The notes beneath the pieces are model-generated. The model was given only the letters and a program-made list of their open reading frames with translations. It made no database searches and was not told the DNA's origin. From assembly GCA_028023455.1 (NCBI GenBank), contig JAQFVV010012546.1, forward strand, positions 2,098,081-2,162,080: a DNA stretch of 64,000 nt. Direction: 5' to 3'. Source of the stretch: Epiperipatus broadwayi (Eukaryota; Onychophora; Udeonychophora; Euonychophora; Peripatidae). The translations under genes and the position numbers were made by a program. Shown one piece after another: positions 46,800 through 58,925 of this stretch (the first letter of the stretch is position 1; each line of letters opens with the position of its first letter).

Positions 46800-47340
46800 A
46801 TGTTAATAGTCCATAGGAAAAAAAAACATTAGATTAAGTTTTTTTATATCAAAATATTTTTTGATGTACATTGTCAATTAAAACATTAAGATTTCAAAGA
46901 CTGCAACAAATGAATGATATATAATGCAAATTTTTGAATCAAATAATAATAAAAAAAATTTTTAAATGTTTATTGGGATATTTTTTATTTAATAAATAAT
47001 TATATTGATAAATAAATTAAAGTTATTTGTTATTAATTTCTCCATTCAATACTTTAAAAGAAAAGTTTAACATAACACAGCAAAAATGAATAAAGACATA
47101 TCTGTCATTTTATCCTATAAAAGACAATCCATATAATATTTATTTACATTACAATTTTTTAATAAAAACTTATTTTTAATAAAACTAAAATTCCATATGA
47201 AATTATTCATTTTTAGAAGTCTTTAAAAATATTTGCAGAAAAGTTATCATATAAACATTTTTGCCTGCTAAATTGTTTAATCATGTATTGATTCTATTTA
47301 CATTTATTTATAATTTATTTATTTATAAATGAGTGAAATA
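46800..47340. other. No gene recognised
   Basis: AT-rich, nothing supported. Confidence 0.4.
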
Positions 47341-47354
47341 ATGCTCAAAGCTAA

Positions 47355-47445
47355 ATGGGATAATATGTAACCATTTGAAATCAGTAACCACTTACTATAT
47401 TGGTCTGCTTAGGTGGTTACTGGTTTCAAATGGTTATTTATAAAT
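47355..47445. repeat. Short hairpin
   Basis: GTAACCATTTGAAATCAGTA (47368-47387), then ACCAC, pairs with GTGGTTACTGGTTTCAAATG and GTTA (47412-47435), with a loop of about 20 bases. Confidence 0.55.
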
Positions 47446-47835
47446 GTATGAATATTTTATTAATAAATAAATAATATTTATGAATAAATAAGTAAATTAC
47501 TTTAATATATATTAAAGTAAAAAGTTATACTTTCTTAATATCTTGAGAAGAAAATCTTCACAAAAGCAAAAATAGTGTGTTGCTTATTAATATTGATTCT
47601 GACTTGTTTATAAGTAATAAAATTATTGTCTCATTAAATAATGTTTATAAATGTATAATTAAATTATTTATTTATTATAAACCAAACAATTGTAATATGT
47701 TATCAAAAGTTTTATTTATTTATGTATACATGAATATTTTTATAATGCAATATAAAATGAATAATAAATATAGTTCATATTAGATAGCAATCTAATGTAC
47801 TCATTGCATTATTTATAAAAAAATATTGCTAAACT
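47446..47835. other. No gene recognised
   Basis: AT-rich. The plus-strand frame 47577-47783 is low-complexity and unsupported. Confidence 0.4.
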
Positions 47836-47846
47836 AATTCATTCCT

Positions 47847-48202
47847 ATAATAATCAAAAAGCAAGTCATATATAATGTGACATTACTTTTAATAAGCTTG
47901 TAATTACAAAAATGTAATACAGAAAGCATACCAATAGCTGAAATAAGCTCTTAATTAATAAGTGTGGTATGAGAAAATATTTAAAATCTCTATGCAGAAC
48001 ACTTTCATCTTGAGACGAACTGGTTTCAAACTTAGGACTTGTAGTCTGAATATTTTAGTTCTCCACTGATGTGAGCCATAAGCTCAAAAACAGTTGGTCT
48101 GGAGATGAGACTGTTCTGGATAGAGATTTTAAATATTTTCTCAACCCCACACTTATTAATTAAGAGTTTGTTTGAGCTACTGGTATGCTCTCTGTATTGC
48201 AC
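47847..48202. mobile_element. Hammerhead-bearing inverted element with 11-bp TSD
   Basis: AATTCATTCCT (47836-47846) recurs as AATTCATTTCT (48203-48213). Left end (ATCAAAAAGCAAGTCAT, then TAATGTGACA, AATAAGCTTGTAATTA) is the superfamily terminus. The right arm stops earlier, after TACTGGTATGCTCTC. Arms pair, for example GAGAAAATATTTAAAATCTC against GAGATTTTAAATATTTTCTC. Hammerhead motif at 48060-48105 (+); the left-arm counterpart keeps GAAACCAGTTCGTC but has lost the CTGATGA core. Confidence 0.68.
48060..48105 (+). ncRNA. Hammerhead motif with strong stems, two core changes
   Basis: Stem I TCTCCA (48060-48065) pairs with TGGAGA (48100-48105), 6 of 6. Core CTGATGT has A9 to T. Stem II GAGC-CATAA-GCTC is perfect. 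AAAAAC replaces GAAAC (G12 to A), then AGTTGGTC leads to C17 at 48099. The fold is clearly a hammerhead; the core changes should inactivate it. Confidence 0.55.
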
Positions 48203-48507
48203 AATTCATTTCTGTTTGCATCGTTCAGTGCAGTAGCAGAGTGTCATACTATATAGTATATATTGCCTTTTTATTTCATTAATTCCATATTATGACCAAA
48301 ATCAAATAATAGACAAAATAACACAGAATTGTTTTTAGATTAAAAAAAACACACCATATTGTTTTTTACCTCAAATTTTATCCTCATTGGCTTGCACTAC
48401 TCTGTGACATTTATTGACTTAATCATTTTAAATTTAGTTGGGAAGAAAGATAAAGACACTAGTATATATTTTATTGTTTATAGTTGTAAATTTTATTACA
48501 TTTACAT

Positions 48508-48700
48508 GAGTTTATTTACTAAGGCAATAAACCTAAAGCATGTGCGCTTGAAAATGTGAAGGTAGGGACCTCTACAGGTCTTAACCACAAGCTTATGCAT
48601 TGGAAGAAAAAATGTGTAAGCTTGTGATTAAGACCTGTATAGGTCCCTACCTTCGCGTTTTCAAGTGCACATGCTTTAGGTTTATTGCCTTAGTAAATAT
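48508..48700. repeat. Long near-perfect hairpin
   Basis: Left arm about 48510-48597 (AGGCAATAAACCTAAAGCAT; GGTAGGGACCTCTACAGGTC) pairs with right arm about 48611-48698 around a loop of about 13 bases. The words GACCTCTACA and TCTTAA also occur near 63887-63900, suggesting a related fragment there. No ribozyme core seen. The overlapping frame at 48359-48559 is not a gene. Confidence 0.65.
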
Positions 48701-49620
48701 TACTTAAGTAATCAATGTGCATTAAATAAATTTATAATTACAACTTTAAATTATCGTAATAGATTAAATGAGTTTAATATATTTCTAAATAGCATTTTTT
48801 GCAGTAACAATTTGCTTATAATTGTGTGTACATATATGTAAAAATTCATGAATCTTGGAATGCAACATGTTGGAATTTGTCTCCACTAAATTTAAATTGA
48901 AACAGTTTCAACTGAGTAAGATTATGAAAACAATTAAAATTACTTCTTCATTTTTTAATAATTACTTAGCGTGTAATAATTTCTGTGTATCTTTATAGCT
49001 TCTCATTCAAGTGTGACATACGCTTTGTTAATTTTGTATATTAATAATTATTTATAAAATTTATAATCAATGTTAATATTTTGTTTTATAATTAAAATAA
49101 TGGATAATTAATAATGGATATTTATATATAATTTACACATATGTATAGTGGTGTGTTTGAGTCTCTATGATAGGATGATGTAATGTAAAGAGGCTTTTAT
49201 GGGCATAAGCCATATATACAAATAACATTCCTGTTATTTGAAACTACATATATATATATATATTAGAGAAATCTCACTGACATATACTCACATATCTCTT
49301 TCTATTCTATCATCACAAAATCATTCCTCTAGTAATAGTACCTTTTCTCTTGTTTTATTCCATTTTAATAAAAAAAAACTGATTTAATAGTTCAAATATT
49401 CTATTCCCTTATTTATGGCTTTGTTACAAAGATCTAAAAAATCTCTATCTTTTTCACTTTTTAATTTTTTTTATTTCTTCCATTATTCTTAGAATTTTTT
49501 TCTGAAACTCTCATCACAAACCTTCAGGAAAACACTCTTTTAATACTATACTCTTCTAAATCAAATAGTTTATCACTCTCTCTCCAAGCTGTTGCAATTC
49601 ATATTTTTATTCCATTGTTG
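48701..49620. other. No gene recognised
   Basis: AT-rich with a TA run at 49249-49263. Nothing supported. Confidence 0.4.
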
Positions 49621-49626
49621 CATTTT

Positions 49627-49719
49627 TTCATGTGTCGTAGCATCAGCCAGGAAGCGAACCCGCTAACTGGGACAACTGCTTGTAAGACGGCTGAAACTGA
49701 CCACTCGGCCACCAATGCT
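49627..49719 (-). mobile_element. tRNA-derived SINE copy
   Basis: Minus-strand copy: complement starts GCATTGGTGGCCGAGTGG and carries GCGGGTTCGCTTCCTGG; tail side CATGTGTCGTAGCATCAGCC. TSD unclear. Confidence 0.68.
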
Positions 49720-50164
49720 TGACATTTTATTAGGTAAATAAATAACAAGAACATTTTTCTAATGTTATCATACATTTTTTATATAGTTTTTGATCATGCA
49801 TAGCTCTAAATTTTTTTTTTTTTAATTATCATCATTTTTCATAACTGTTATTTTTTCTTCAAATGAACTTCTTTTACCTCACATAATATGTATCAGTGAT
49901 ATATTTTCTACAGATTTATAAAGTATCTTATATAAAAGCATAAAAATAAATTATTTTCTATTAACCTTCAAAAACTGAAACTGTTATGTGATTTCACAAT
50001 AAATTTTTATACATCTTAATTTTATGGCACTCTTAATAATAAACAGATGCCCATAACTTTCTGAGGTATGTCTGTATTTTGTTTGCATAGTGTATGTTTT
50101 ATGTCATTTTTATGAAGTTTAATGTTATTTCATAAAACCTATACTCTAAATATAAATCTGAGTT
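49720..50164. other. No gene recognised
   Basis: AT-rich, no supported feature. Confidence 0.4.
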
Positions 50165-50350
50165 ATGTTTTTACAGTTATTATATAGAGGATTTGAACCC
50201 AGACTTTCAAGCTCCCTTCAGCTACTTAATCTATCTCATACAACACATATACATGACCACCCACATGTGAAAAATAAGTGATCTCCAAAATATATATTTC
50301 ATACTATCCCCTATAATTATACTTAAACTCCAGGGGTATAAAGTATACCT
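50165..50350 (-). repeat. R1-related fragment
   Basis: AGAGGATTTGAACCCAGAC (complement of a B-box-like GGGTTCAAATCC), followed by CTATCTCATACAACACATAT and, at the far side, ATACTATCCCCTATAATTAT, matching 2236-2410 and 5885-5995. Confidence 0.55.
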
Positions 50351-50364
50351 GTATTTAAATATTA

Positions 50365-51096
50365 AATACTTATTGTAATTGACTAATAAAGTTACTAGTG
50401 CAGTTTTAGACTGTAGTTTTAAACAGAAGGTAATCAATCTTTTACACATGTGCTGTACCATTATATTAAATTAACACTACTCTTGTTGAATGTGAGAAAA
50501 CTCTTGATTCAAAATACAAGATAGAGATTTTGAAAAGATAGGAATGACCATCATATATTTGTACCTAAATCCAAATATATAGGTCTATCTTAAGTATCTT
50601 GATTGGAAACATGAAGATTTTATATTTTTCACTTTATTTCCATTTTTTTATTATATATATTAGCATTTGAGAGTTTTATCTCATTCAATAAAAACAACAT
50701 TGATTTAATATGTGTAAACTGTTGATTACCTTCTGTTTAAAATTACTGTTTGAACTGCATTAGTGAATCTATTAGTCAATTACATTAATTCTAACATTCC
50801 TGAATATTAACATGTAGTAAATATTAAATTTTCATGAGTGTTAATACATATAATAAAGAAAATAGAAATAAAGTGAAGAATATAAAATATTTATATTCTC
50901 ATTTCAAGATACATAAGATAGGCCTATATAATTGAATTTAGATATAAATATAAGATGACCATTCTTCTTTTTTCAAAGTTTCTATCTGGTGCCTAGGATC
51001 AAGAGTTTCTATACACTCCAACAAAAACAATGTTGATTTAATATAAAACACAGCACATGTGTAAAGGGTTGATTTCCTTTTGTTTAAAATTCTAAA
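50365..51096. mobile_element. Large foldback element with a third end copy in its loop
   Basis: Left arm 50417-50667 and right arm 50846-51096 are diverged inverted copies (TTTTACACATGTGCTGTACC on the left, GCACATGTGTAAAG on the right; TATAGGTCTATCTTAAGTAT against its complement near 50905-50930). The loop (50690-50800) contains another copy of the right-arm end (AAAACAACATTGATTTAATA; GATTACCTTCTGTTTAAAAT). Same three-copy layout as 44-1036 and 45518-46722. No ribozyme core seen. Confidence 0.6.
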
Positions 51097-53120
51097 ACTT
51101 ATTATAAATAATGCTTATAATAATAAAAGTAAATTTATTTCATCATAACAACTGAGTCATAAAAAAAAACCAATGAATGACTCCAGTTAGAAATTATTCT
51201 AAACAAAAATATTTTTTTTTGATTTTTTGTGATTTATGGTTATTTTTTTAAATATTTTATACAAATATTATAATACCTATTGTAAATAATGCTCACAATA
51301 TAAAAAAGCAAATTTGGAATGATAATTATATAAAACAAATACTTTTCTTAGGAGCAGTATGAGATACCATTTGCAGATTTTACACTATAAAATTGTTTTA
51401 GCCTTTGGGATTATTTTGCATATTGCAAGACCCCCTCCCCCTAATAATTCAGTTAAATGGTATATCTACTAATATATTTTCATTAATAAATTATAGTTTT
51501 CTAAATATTTTTTCATTTCTTTTCATTTCAATCATCAAAATAGAAATCATTCTAACACTCCTTTGAATGATCTCATTTCATTCATAAATCATTGTTCACT
51601 GCAAATATTTAATTCCAAATAAAAATGCTGATCCTTCTGACTGACCTAAAATATGTCATTTCCAAATGTTAAGGTGGGTACCATCATTCCTGTTTAATTT
51701 ATTCTATATATCCCATATTTATTATATGATAAATATGCCATATCAGTTAGATTCTATTTTTTATCTTTAAGAAACTCTAAATATCATCTTTACATAAAAT
51801 TAATTTTCATTTTAAAAAAGTATCTAAATACCAAACACATCAACTTTTTAAAGACAAATATCTTTCCTTTTTTCATTCTTTTCCATTTTTATTATTATTA
51901 AAATTCTAATTATTTGGTCAGTGAATTTAACTTTTATATGTTTATTCATATCTACACACTTATAATAATAATTACATTTCTTTGACACTATTTGTGAAAA
52001 AATATATAATGTTATTCACAAAACTGTGAGTTATATTTTGATATATTCTTCTGATTCTTATTATGAAAATCTCAATCTCCAATTACCAAAGAACAAAATA
52101 AGTAATAAAGATAGCAAACGACAATTCTTTTTCAAACCAGAATCACATTTAAATTTTACTGACTCTACATCATCAAATAATATTCATGCACTTATTTTAA
52201 TAAACAACTTTAATAATTCTTAATTTCAAATTCATTTCCTTATTTTCAAATCTCCAAAAACTATACCTATTTATTTGACTACAAACGTTTTCTAGTCAAA
52301 AAATATTAAAAATAATTATTATTTGTTTTAAGATATGTTATTTGAGTAAAAAAAATAGAAATTGTTTTCTATTGATCTCTGAGAATGGAATTCATTTTGA
52401 ATCTTCCACAAGATTTTATATTCTTCTAAAATATAACTGTAAACTTTAATAAACATATATATACATATTTTGTTTTAGACTCTATGTATATATTATATAA
52501 ACATATACATACATATTTTGCTTTAGACTCTATGGAAATTATTGCTAGTAATCAATTAACTAGTGAACTAATTAATAGGTTTTTCTTTATATAATAATCT
52601 AATTATCAGACACCTTGATTTATTTGAAATTTTATTGCTATTTATATTTGTATCATATCTTTCTCTTAAATTAGATCTACATCTTGCGATATTCAATTCT
52701 GCTTCCATCACTCTATGATTACATTTTCTACAACTCACTATTGTTATTACAATTTTAATTGAGTTTTTATTTCAATTCTTCTCTATCCTCATATTATTTT
52801 TCCTATTTTGATCAATTTATCCTTTTTTTTAAAAGTATCCAATAAATTTTCATAGTTTTTTTTTAACAATCTCTTTCCTTTTTGTACTATTATTTTCCTC
52901 TACTACCTTTTTATTTTTTTTATGAATCAGAGTTAATTATGAAATAAAATAAATTGTATATAAAATGTTTTTTTTTAATTGTAAACTATAATAATACAAG
53001 ATTCACATACTGTTTTCAAAAGAATTCTTCAGTCAGTTGTGCTAAGTTGGTTATTCTTATTTTATAATATGTTTGGTAAAGACCAGTCTTATTGATATAA
53101 GTTATATAATAAATATTACT
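51097..53120. other. No gene recognised; one tandem duplication
   Basis: AT-rich. Bases 52451-52486 and 52499-52534 are a direct duplication (ACATATTTTGTTTTAGACTC against ACATATTTTGCTTTAGACTC), period 48. The plus-strand frame 52026-52223 has no family signature. Confidence 0.45.
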
Positions 53121-53125
53121 AATTG

Positions 53126-53190
<65 letters not shown>

Positions 53191-53243
53191 CAAATCAATA
53201 TATATATCAAAATACAGTACAATTTATATAAATTATATTCTTT

Positions 53244-53286
53244 TAGAAGTACTTTCGACTATACACTTTGTAGTCTTTATCAACTA
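53244..53286 (-). ncRNA. Hammerhead-like motif (U3/A8 variant), left arm
   Basis: Mirror image of 53545-53587 with the same core TTGATAA, stem II GACTA/TAGTC, GAAA and palindromic GTAC. Confidence 0.42.
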
Positions 53287-53544
53287 TATAACGTTGAATA
53301 ATCAAAATGAGACAATCCTTAACAATACCCATAGCTCAATTCAGATTTCCCACAATTCTGTTATCTTAACATTGAACGTTGTCATAATAAACGTAAAATA
53401 AAAGAGGCTATGTTGATTTCAAGAAATCATCAAATGTTAATGAATCGCCAGTCATCAAATGTTAAGATAACAGAATTGTGGGAAATCTGAATTGAACTAT
53501 GGGTATTGTTAAGGGTTGTCTCGTTTTGATTATTCAATGTTATA

Positions 53545-53587
53545 TAGTTGATAAAGACTACAAAGTGTATAGTCGAAAGTACTTCTA
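53545..53587 (+). ncRNA. Hammerhead-like motif (U3/A8 variant), right arm
   Basis: Stem I TAG (53545-53547) with CTA (53585-53587). Core TTGATAA (53548-53554). Stem II GACTA (53556-53560) with TAGTC (53570-53574). GAAA (53575-53578), palindromic stem III GTAC, then U16.1 and U17. Stem I is only three pairs. As in the PLE repeats, core positions 3 and 8 both differ from the consensus in a way that keeps a U-A pair. Confidence 0.42.
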
Positions 53588-53691
53588 AAAGAATATAATT
53601 TATATAAATTGTACTGTATTTTGATATATATATATATATTGATTTGTATATTACATATATTGTGAAACGAATACAGATATCAAACTTTATT

Positions 53692-53738
<47 letters not shown>

Positions 53739-53922
53739 TAATTTAATGGTTGATAATGATGATGATGATGATATATTAAAAATGAATGGTATATAAAATT
53801 ATGTATATATTCTGAAGTACTAATTTTCTGAATATTTTATTATTTCTAAAAGTATTTTTATCTTAAAAAAATAATTTTATTCCTTTTTTAAAAATAAAAT
53901 GTTTCTGCTTTTGAATTTTCAG

Positions 53923-54133
53923 GTGTCATGGGTGCAAAAGAAAGATTTACACATATTAACAATTGGAAGAGTGACATACACTCCGGATCCACGGTTTGAA
54001 GTCATTCACATAGCACATATAAATAACTGGACTCTTCATATAAAATATGTGAAGAAAAAAGATGCAGGAGTATATGAATGTCAAGTTAGTACATCACCAA
54101 AAATGAGTTTATTAGTGACCCTTAATGTTTGCG
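53923..54133 (+). CDS. Internal exon encoding an Ig V-type domain, Dpr/DIP-like
   Basis: Acceptor TTGAATTTTCAG ends at 53922, and a strong donor (GTAAGT, from 54134) follows, giving a 211-base internal exon. The reading frame opens VSWVQKKDLHIL, continues TYTPDPRFEV, NNWTLHIKYVKKKDAG, and ends VYECQVSTSPK and LNVC. W of strand C and the D.G.Y.C signature of strand F are present; the first Cys of the disulfide must lie in an upstream exon. VSWxxxxDLHIL, WTLxIKY and DAGxYECQVST are typical of insect Dpr (defective proboscis extension response) first Ig domains, cell-surface proteins that bind DIP partners in synaptic wiring. No other exon is recognisable here, so the introns are long. Gene identity beyond the family is not certain. 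Confidence 0.85.
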
Positions 54134-54134
54134 G

Positions 54135-56440
54135 TAAGTAAAATTCTTTTGTTGTTTTTGATATAACTATTATTAAATATTAATCCTATGATCACTGTAA
54201 AAATTCAACAATAATTTATAATAAAAAATTATTCGAAATTTACAAGAAAATATTTTATATCGAAAAGAAATGACAGTTTAGAAACCATGGTTTATTTTTA
54301 TATTATTTATTAATTATGATTTGTTTTTGTATTACATATCTTGTGTTACTGTTAAATATTAATTGAATTTTTTTAATAATTTTCATGCACACAACAAATT
54401 TTAGAATAATTTTGATATTTATTTTATATAACATTTATTAGCTTAGTATAAAGAAAAAAAAATCATATATAAAATTGCATTTCACTCCAATTAAAAGAAA
54501 TCGGGCTAAATTTAAATGTATGAATTCAGATGAAATCTGATCTTAAATTGTGTATATTTTAAGTACAATTTTTGTTATTGAAAAAAAAATAAAATAATAA
54601 AGAACACTAATATAAATATAGTAAAAATTTTCATATTATGACATAATAAATAATTAGTTAATCTTTTATTCAATGGAAGTATTGAAAAATTGATATCTTC
54701 TAGTGAGCCAACCTTGTCTCTTCTATTTTTCACATTGTGATGAAATCTTTGCAAGAATATACAATTTTATTTTATTTTCTTAATGTATTTTGAGGTAGAA
54801 ACGTAAAACATCTCAACAACAAACAAATAAACAAACAATAAAAGAAAATATATTACTCATTAAGTTTGCTAACTGACAATTGATAAGTATTGAATAATTT
54901 CCATCCCTGTTTCATCCTCTTAATAAATACAATTAAATATTTATTTATCAACAATACAAAAGATTATTACCGGATTCTGTAAAATAGTTATCTGAAAGGC
55001 TTAAAAAATTACCTGAGTCTAATTTGAATCCAATTCATAGACGTAACAGATGTATGCATTATTATTTTATCATGAACAACTTTATATATATATATATATA
55101 TTGTGAAATTTTATTTAAAATAAATTTTATAACAGACCAATAGATCATTTTTAGCGAAACTCAGGATAATTGGTTATGAAATAAATGATTTAAATATTTT
55201 AACTATAAATCTTTACCATTTTTTAAATGTTTTCATAAAATAGGTTCATATGAATATAAAAAAAAATGAATCAATGAAATAAAAACGTGATCTTAATTTA
55301 TATTTTAACATATTAACAGCATGCATTCCAACGCAAAATTGAAGTATTTTAATTATTGTAAAAATGAATTACTAAAAAAATCAAACATTAATTTTGAGTT
55401 TCCTATTTATTTTGCAAAGTATACTTATATGTATTTTTCAATTTGATCATATCTTTAAATTTTGTTAAAGTTTGTATTTCAAAAAAATATCATTTACAAC
55501 AAACTAGTGTGTAATGTTATGTTTTATTTGTTTCTTTTATAATTATTATTTGTCTTTACTTCTGTAGATGAATAATTAGTAATTGAAGTTTATTTGGATA
55601 GAGTTAATATTTATTGAATTATCCTCAGTCATGTTGTAACGGTATAATGGAGTAAATGATCCATTACATTTGATGCCAAATCTGTAAGAGAATAATAGGC
55701 AGTTTAGATTACCAGATCCCATGAAATGGGTAAAATAAATCTGTATTAGAATAGTATATTAAATCGCCAACTATGATTAAGAAAATAGACACTAATTTTG
55801 TAACAGTATGAAATAGATATATAATTTAATTAACAGTTCTCATAACATGAAATATTTATAAACTATCTATTAAATAATATAAATTATAAAAGTACAAACA
55901 ATGGCGAGTGCTATTTATTAGTTTAGAATAAATAAATATAGTAACCTAACCAATTAGTGTTTATTAAGACATTAATGTAAGTTTTAATAAGTATTTATTC
56001 ATTGTAATCAATAAAATGTTATAAAGATAACTATTAAAACAATGTAATAAATTATTAAATATGTAAATATTTATTTAATATTTTGATTAGTTTGAATATT
56101 TAATATGAAAATAAAATATGTAGAGACTTAAGTTTTTAATGAAAATATAATGAGATCAACAAACTATGAATAACAAAAGTCCAGTTTTAATTAATAAAAA
56201 TAAAAACTTAATATAATAAGAATGATAATAATTAATAAATTATATAAATTAATAAATGAATGAAATAATTATGATTAGAAATTTTGACTATGGGTTAATT
56301 ATCAGTGTTATAATCACGCATGTTGTATAAATTTCTTATTTATTTATCTCTTAAATGATGTCAAAAACAATACACTACTAAACCAGAAAGAAAATATTAT
56401 ATTTTCATAAGCGATTGTAACTAAACCCTTAATATATATG
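54135..56440. other. Intron-like AT-rich sequence
   Basis: No further exon seen. A TA run lies at 55083-55100. Confidence 0.45.
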
Positions 56441-56443
56441 TAT

Positions 56444-56708
56444 AAAATCAAAATATTCTAAAATAACACTACAAATTTGAATGTGCCTACATAAAATTAA
56501 AATAAAATATTCCCTATAGCCAGCTTATAAAATTTTATGCCCTCTTGAGCAGCAATGAACCATTAATATTTATTTAAATATTAAAGGTTCATTGCTACTC
56601 AAGATGGCATAAAACATTGTAAGCTGGCTCTAGCAAAGGTTTATTTTTAATTTTAAGTAGGCATATTCAAATTTGTAGTGTTATTCCAGAATATTTTGAT
56701 TATTATAT
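56444..56708. repeat. Long hairpin element
   Basis: Left arm 56447-56573 (AATATTCTAAAATAACACTA; GAGCAGCAATGAACC) pairs with right arm 56582-56705 (GGTTCATTGCTACTC; TAGTGTTATTCCAGAATATT). The loop is about 8 bases. No ribozyme core; class unknown. Confidence 0.65.
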
Positions 56709-56751
56709 AGATTCCATTTGATATTATTAAATCAAAGATTTTTACAGGCTA

Positions 56752-56835
56752 CAGATATAAAAAAGTATTATCCAGGTATATCCATGTATAATTTATATAA
56801 ATTATACATGTATGTACCCAGATAATACTTCATAA
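56752..56835. repeat. Short hairpin
   Basis: AAGTATTATCCAGGTATATC, then CATGTATAAT, pairs with ATTATACATGTATGTACCCA and GATAATACTT around an AT-rich centre. Confidence 0.5.
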
Positions 56836-58255
56836 ATATATATGTATATATTAAATAAGTTTGTTTTAAATTATTTGCTAATTATTTTACAATCATAAAT
56901 AAGATTACCAATTTACTATCATCAAGATATGTGAAGGATACACTGTTTTAGATATAATTCATTAATACTTATATCTAAAATCTATTACTTTTCAAATATA
57001 CATAAATAATGGATCAAACTAACATACTTTAAAATTTACAAAATAAAAATTAGTTTTAAGAATATTACCATATATTTAAATTTTGATTTAAAATAATCTT
57101 ATTTTATTTTTGGTTAATTTATATTTTATGTAATATAGACAAACATATATAAGTAAATAAATATCAATGAAAACATATATCCTTTCCAACAATCACAGAA
57201 TATTTCTTTAACTGATTATTCATTAAAACATATTTCTTATTATATAACTGAACATAATATTTATAGAATACTACAGAATTAATGTGTATAAATCCCAAGA
57301 TCTTATATCTGAAGTTTAATTATATTCCAATCACATCTTTACAACAGACATTTTAATCCTTTTGAATAAAGTATGTACATTAATACAATATTCGATAGTA
57401 ACATTGAAACATTAATATTTCCATTTTTATGTATAATAACATGGTAGCATCAAGACCATTCTATAAAGTGTTATATTCCTGATACATTATAATACTGTGT
57501 ACATTGAGATTATTTTATTCCAAGATGATGTCAGATCTCTCAAAAGATCTTGTCTTTTGGATCAAGTGTTTTTGCTCTTTTACTTAGTCATTCATTATTA
57601 TATCACAATTCAACTATTAATTTTGTTATATAAAGTACATTGACATTGCTTACTAAAAAATCAGATTAAGAGAGAGATTTAGATCTCAAATCACAGGCTT
57701 TAAATGCTCTTTTCTAATAGCCAAATATTTATATCATCATCTGGAATATTGTTTCTATAGTTTTACTCAAAGATAATCCATTGCTACTATCTGTTATAAT
57801 GAGTCAAAATTTCACTTAATAGAAAGTTCTTAAAATTCAGAAGCATTCATAACATAAAATTGCCTCTTAACTTGTAATAAATACAGTTTTAAAATAAAAA
57901 AATATAATAAATCTACAACATAAAATACATCTTTTAAAGTCATAATTTGAATAAAATAAATAAATATTCTTAATAATCTATTTATTTATAAAATATTGTA
58001 TACATTTTTTAAAATACCTATTAAAATAATTATATATAAATAATATTTTTAAATATGTATGAGTCCATATTATTTTAATTGTCTTAACACAATGCACATA
58101 CTCATGCACACACACATTAATTAATAATTGACTATTTTGTTTCTATATGTTTATGCAATAAATAAAAATATTAATTAAATAAAATGTTAATAAATGACTA
58201 TATCAATATGTTCTTCAATATATTCAATCTTTCTAATAATAAAATATTAATTTAA
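56836..58255. other. No gene recognised
   Basis: Intron-like AT-rich sequence, nothing supported. Confidence 0.4.
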
Positions 58256-58327
58256 TTATGATGTACAATTTATGTTATATCAAGAGCTCACAAATAAGCT
58301 CTTAACAAGCTTTGCAAAATATCCCCA

Positions 58328-58367
58328 ACCTCAGACCGGTTTCTGCTACTGATATCATCAGTGAGGT
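58328..58367 (-). ncRNA. Hammerhead ribozyme motif, left arm
   Basis: Identical in sequence to the plus-strand motif at 58542-58581, read on the minus strand: stem I 58367-58362 with 58333-58328, core complement at 58355-58361, GAAAC complement at 58339-58343. Confidence 0.6.
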
Positions 58368-58541
58368 GTTAGGATATTCAAGCATTAGATTAAAAATACA
58401 AGGACAAGCCCAGCACTTTATCTAATGGATAACTATTAAGTAGAAAATCTGAAATTTTCAGACATCCATATTAATAGTTATCTTTAGATAAAGTGCTGGG
58501 CTTGTCCTGATATTTTTAATCTAATACTTGAATATCCTAAC

Positions 58542-58581
58542 ACCTCACTGATGATATCAGTAGCAGAAACCGGTCTGAGGT
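58542..58581 (+). ncRNA. Hammerhead ribozyme motif, right arm
   Basis: Stem I ACCTCA (58542-58547) with TGAGGT (58576-58581), 6 of 6. Canonical core CTGATGA (58548-58554). An 11-base stem II region TATCAGTAGCA pairs only weakly. GAAA (58566-58569), palindromic stem III CCGG, then U16.1 and C17 (58575). All invariant core bases are present; the poor stem II may limit activity. Confidence 0.62.
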
Positions 58582-58925
58582 TGGGGATATTTTGCAAAGC
58601 TTGTTAAGAGCTTATTTGTGAGCTCTATATATAACATTTGCAATACAAGCTTATTAAATTAGGTCATGTGACATCTGACTTGATTTTTTTTGTCATTTTA
58701 GATGTACAATTTAATATACCATTCAATATGCCAACAGTAAAAAATAAATAAATATAAAAATTAAAATTATGTTATGTTCAATTATCAATAACCATTTATT
58801 AATATTGTAAACAATTGATTTCTCCAAAACAATTGAAAAACAAAGTAAGTCAACAAAAAAGTTTTTTTAAAGAATGTAATAATTCTATGGTTTAATCTAG
58901 ACCTAGATGGTATAATATATATGAT

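Larger units (their letters stand above)
53129..53736. mobile_element. Palindromic element flanked by TA arrays, with two hammerhead-like motifs
   Basis: Arms about 53200-53372 and 53453-53640 are nearly identical inverted copies (CCACAATTCTGTTATCTTAA against its complement). They are bounded by TA microsatellites at 53129-53185 and 53695-53734. Hammerhead-like motifs sit at 53244-53286 (-) and 53545-53587 (+). The element ends about 190 bases upstream of the Ig exon, inside the presumed intron. The frame over 53123-53401 is an artefact. Confidence 0.65.
58273..58700. mobile_element. Hammerhead-bearing inverted element, exact 13-bp TSD
   Basis: GATGTACAATTTA flanks it exactly at 58260-58272 and 58701-58713. 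Arms 58284-58440 and 58460-58625 are almost identical inverted copies, including AAGCCCAGCACTTTATCTAA and its complement. The right end extends beyond the arm to the superfamily terminus (AAGCTTATTAAATTAGGTCA, then TGTGAC). The inner part (GTCTGAAAATTT, GATAAAGTGCTGGGCTTG) is homologous to 7200-7280. Two oppositely oriented hammerheads are at 58328-58367 (-) and 58542-58581 (+). Confidence 0.75.
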
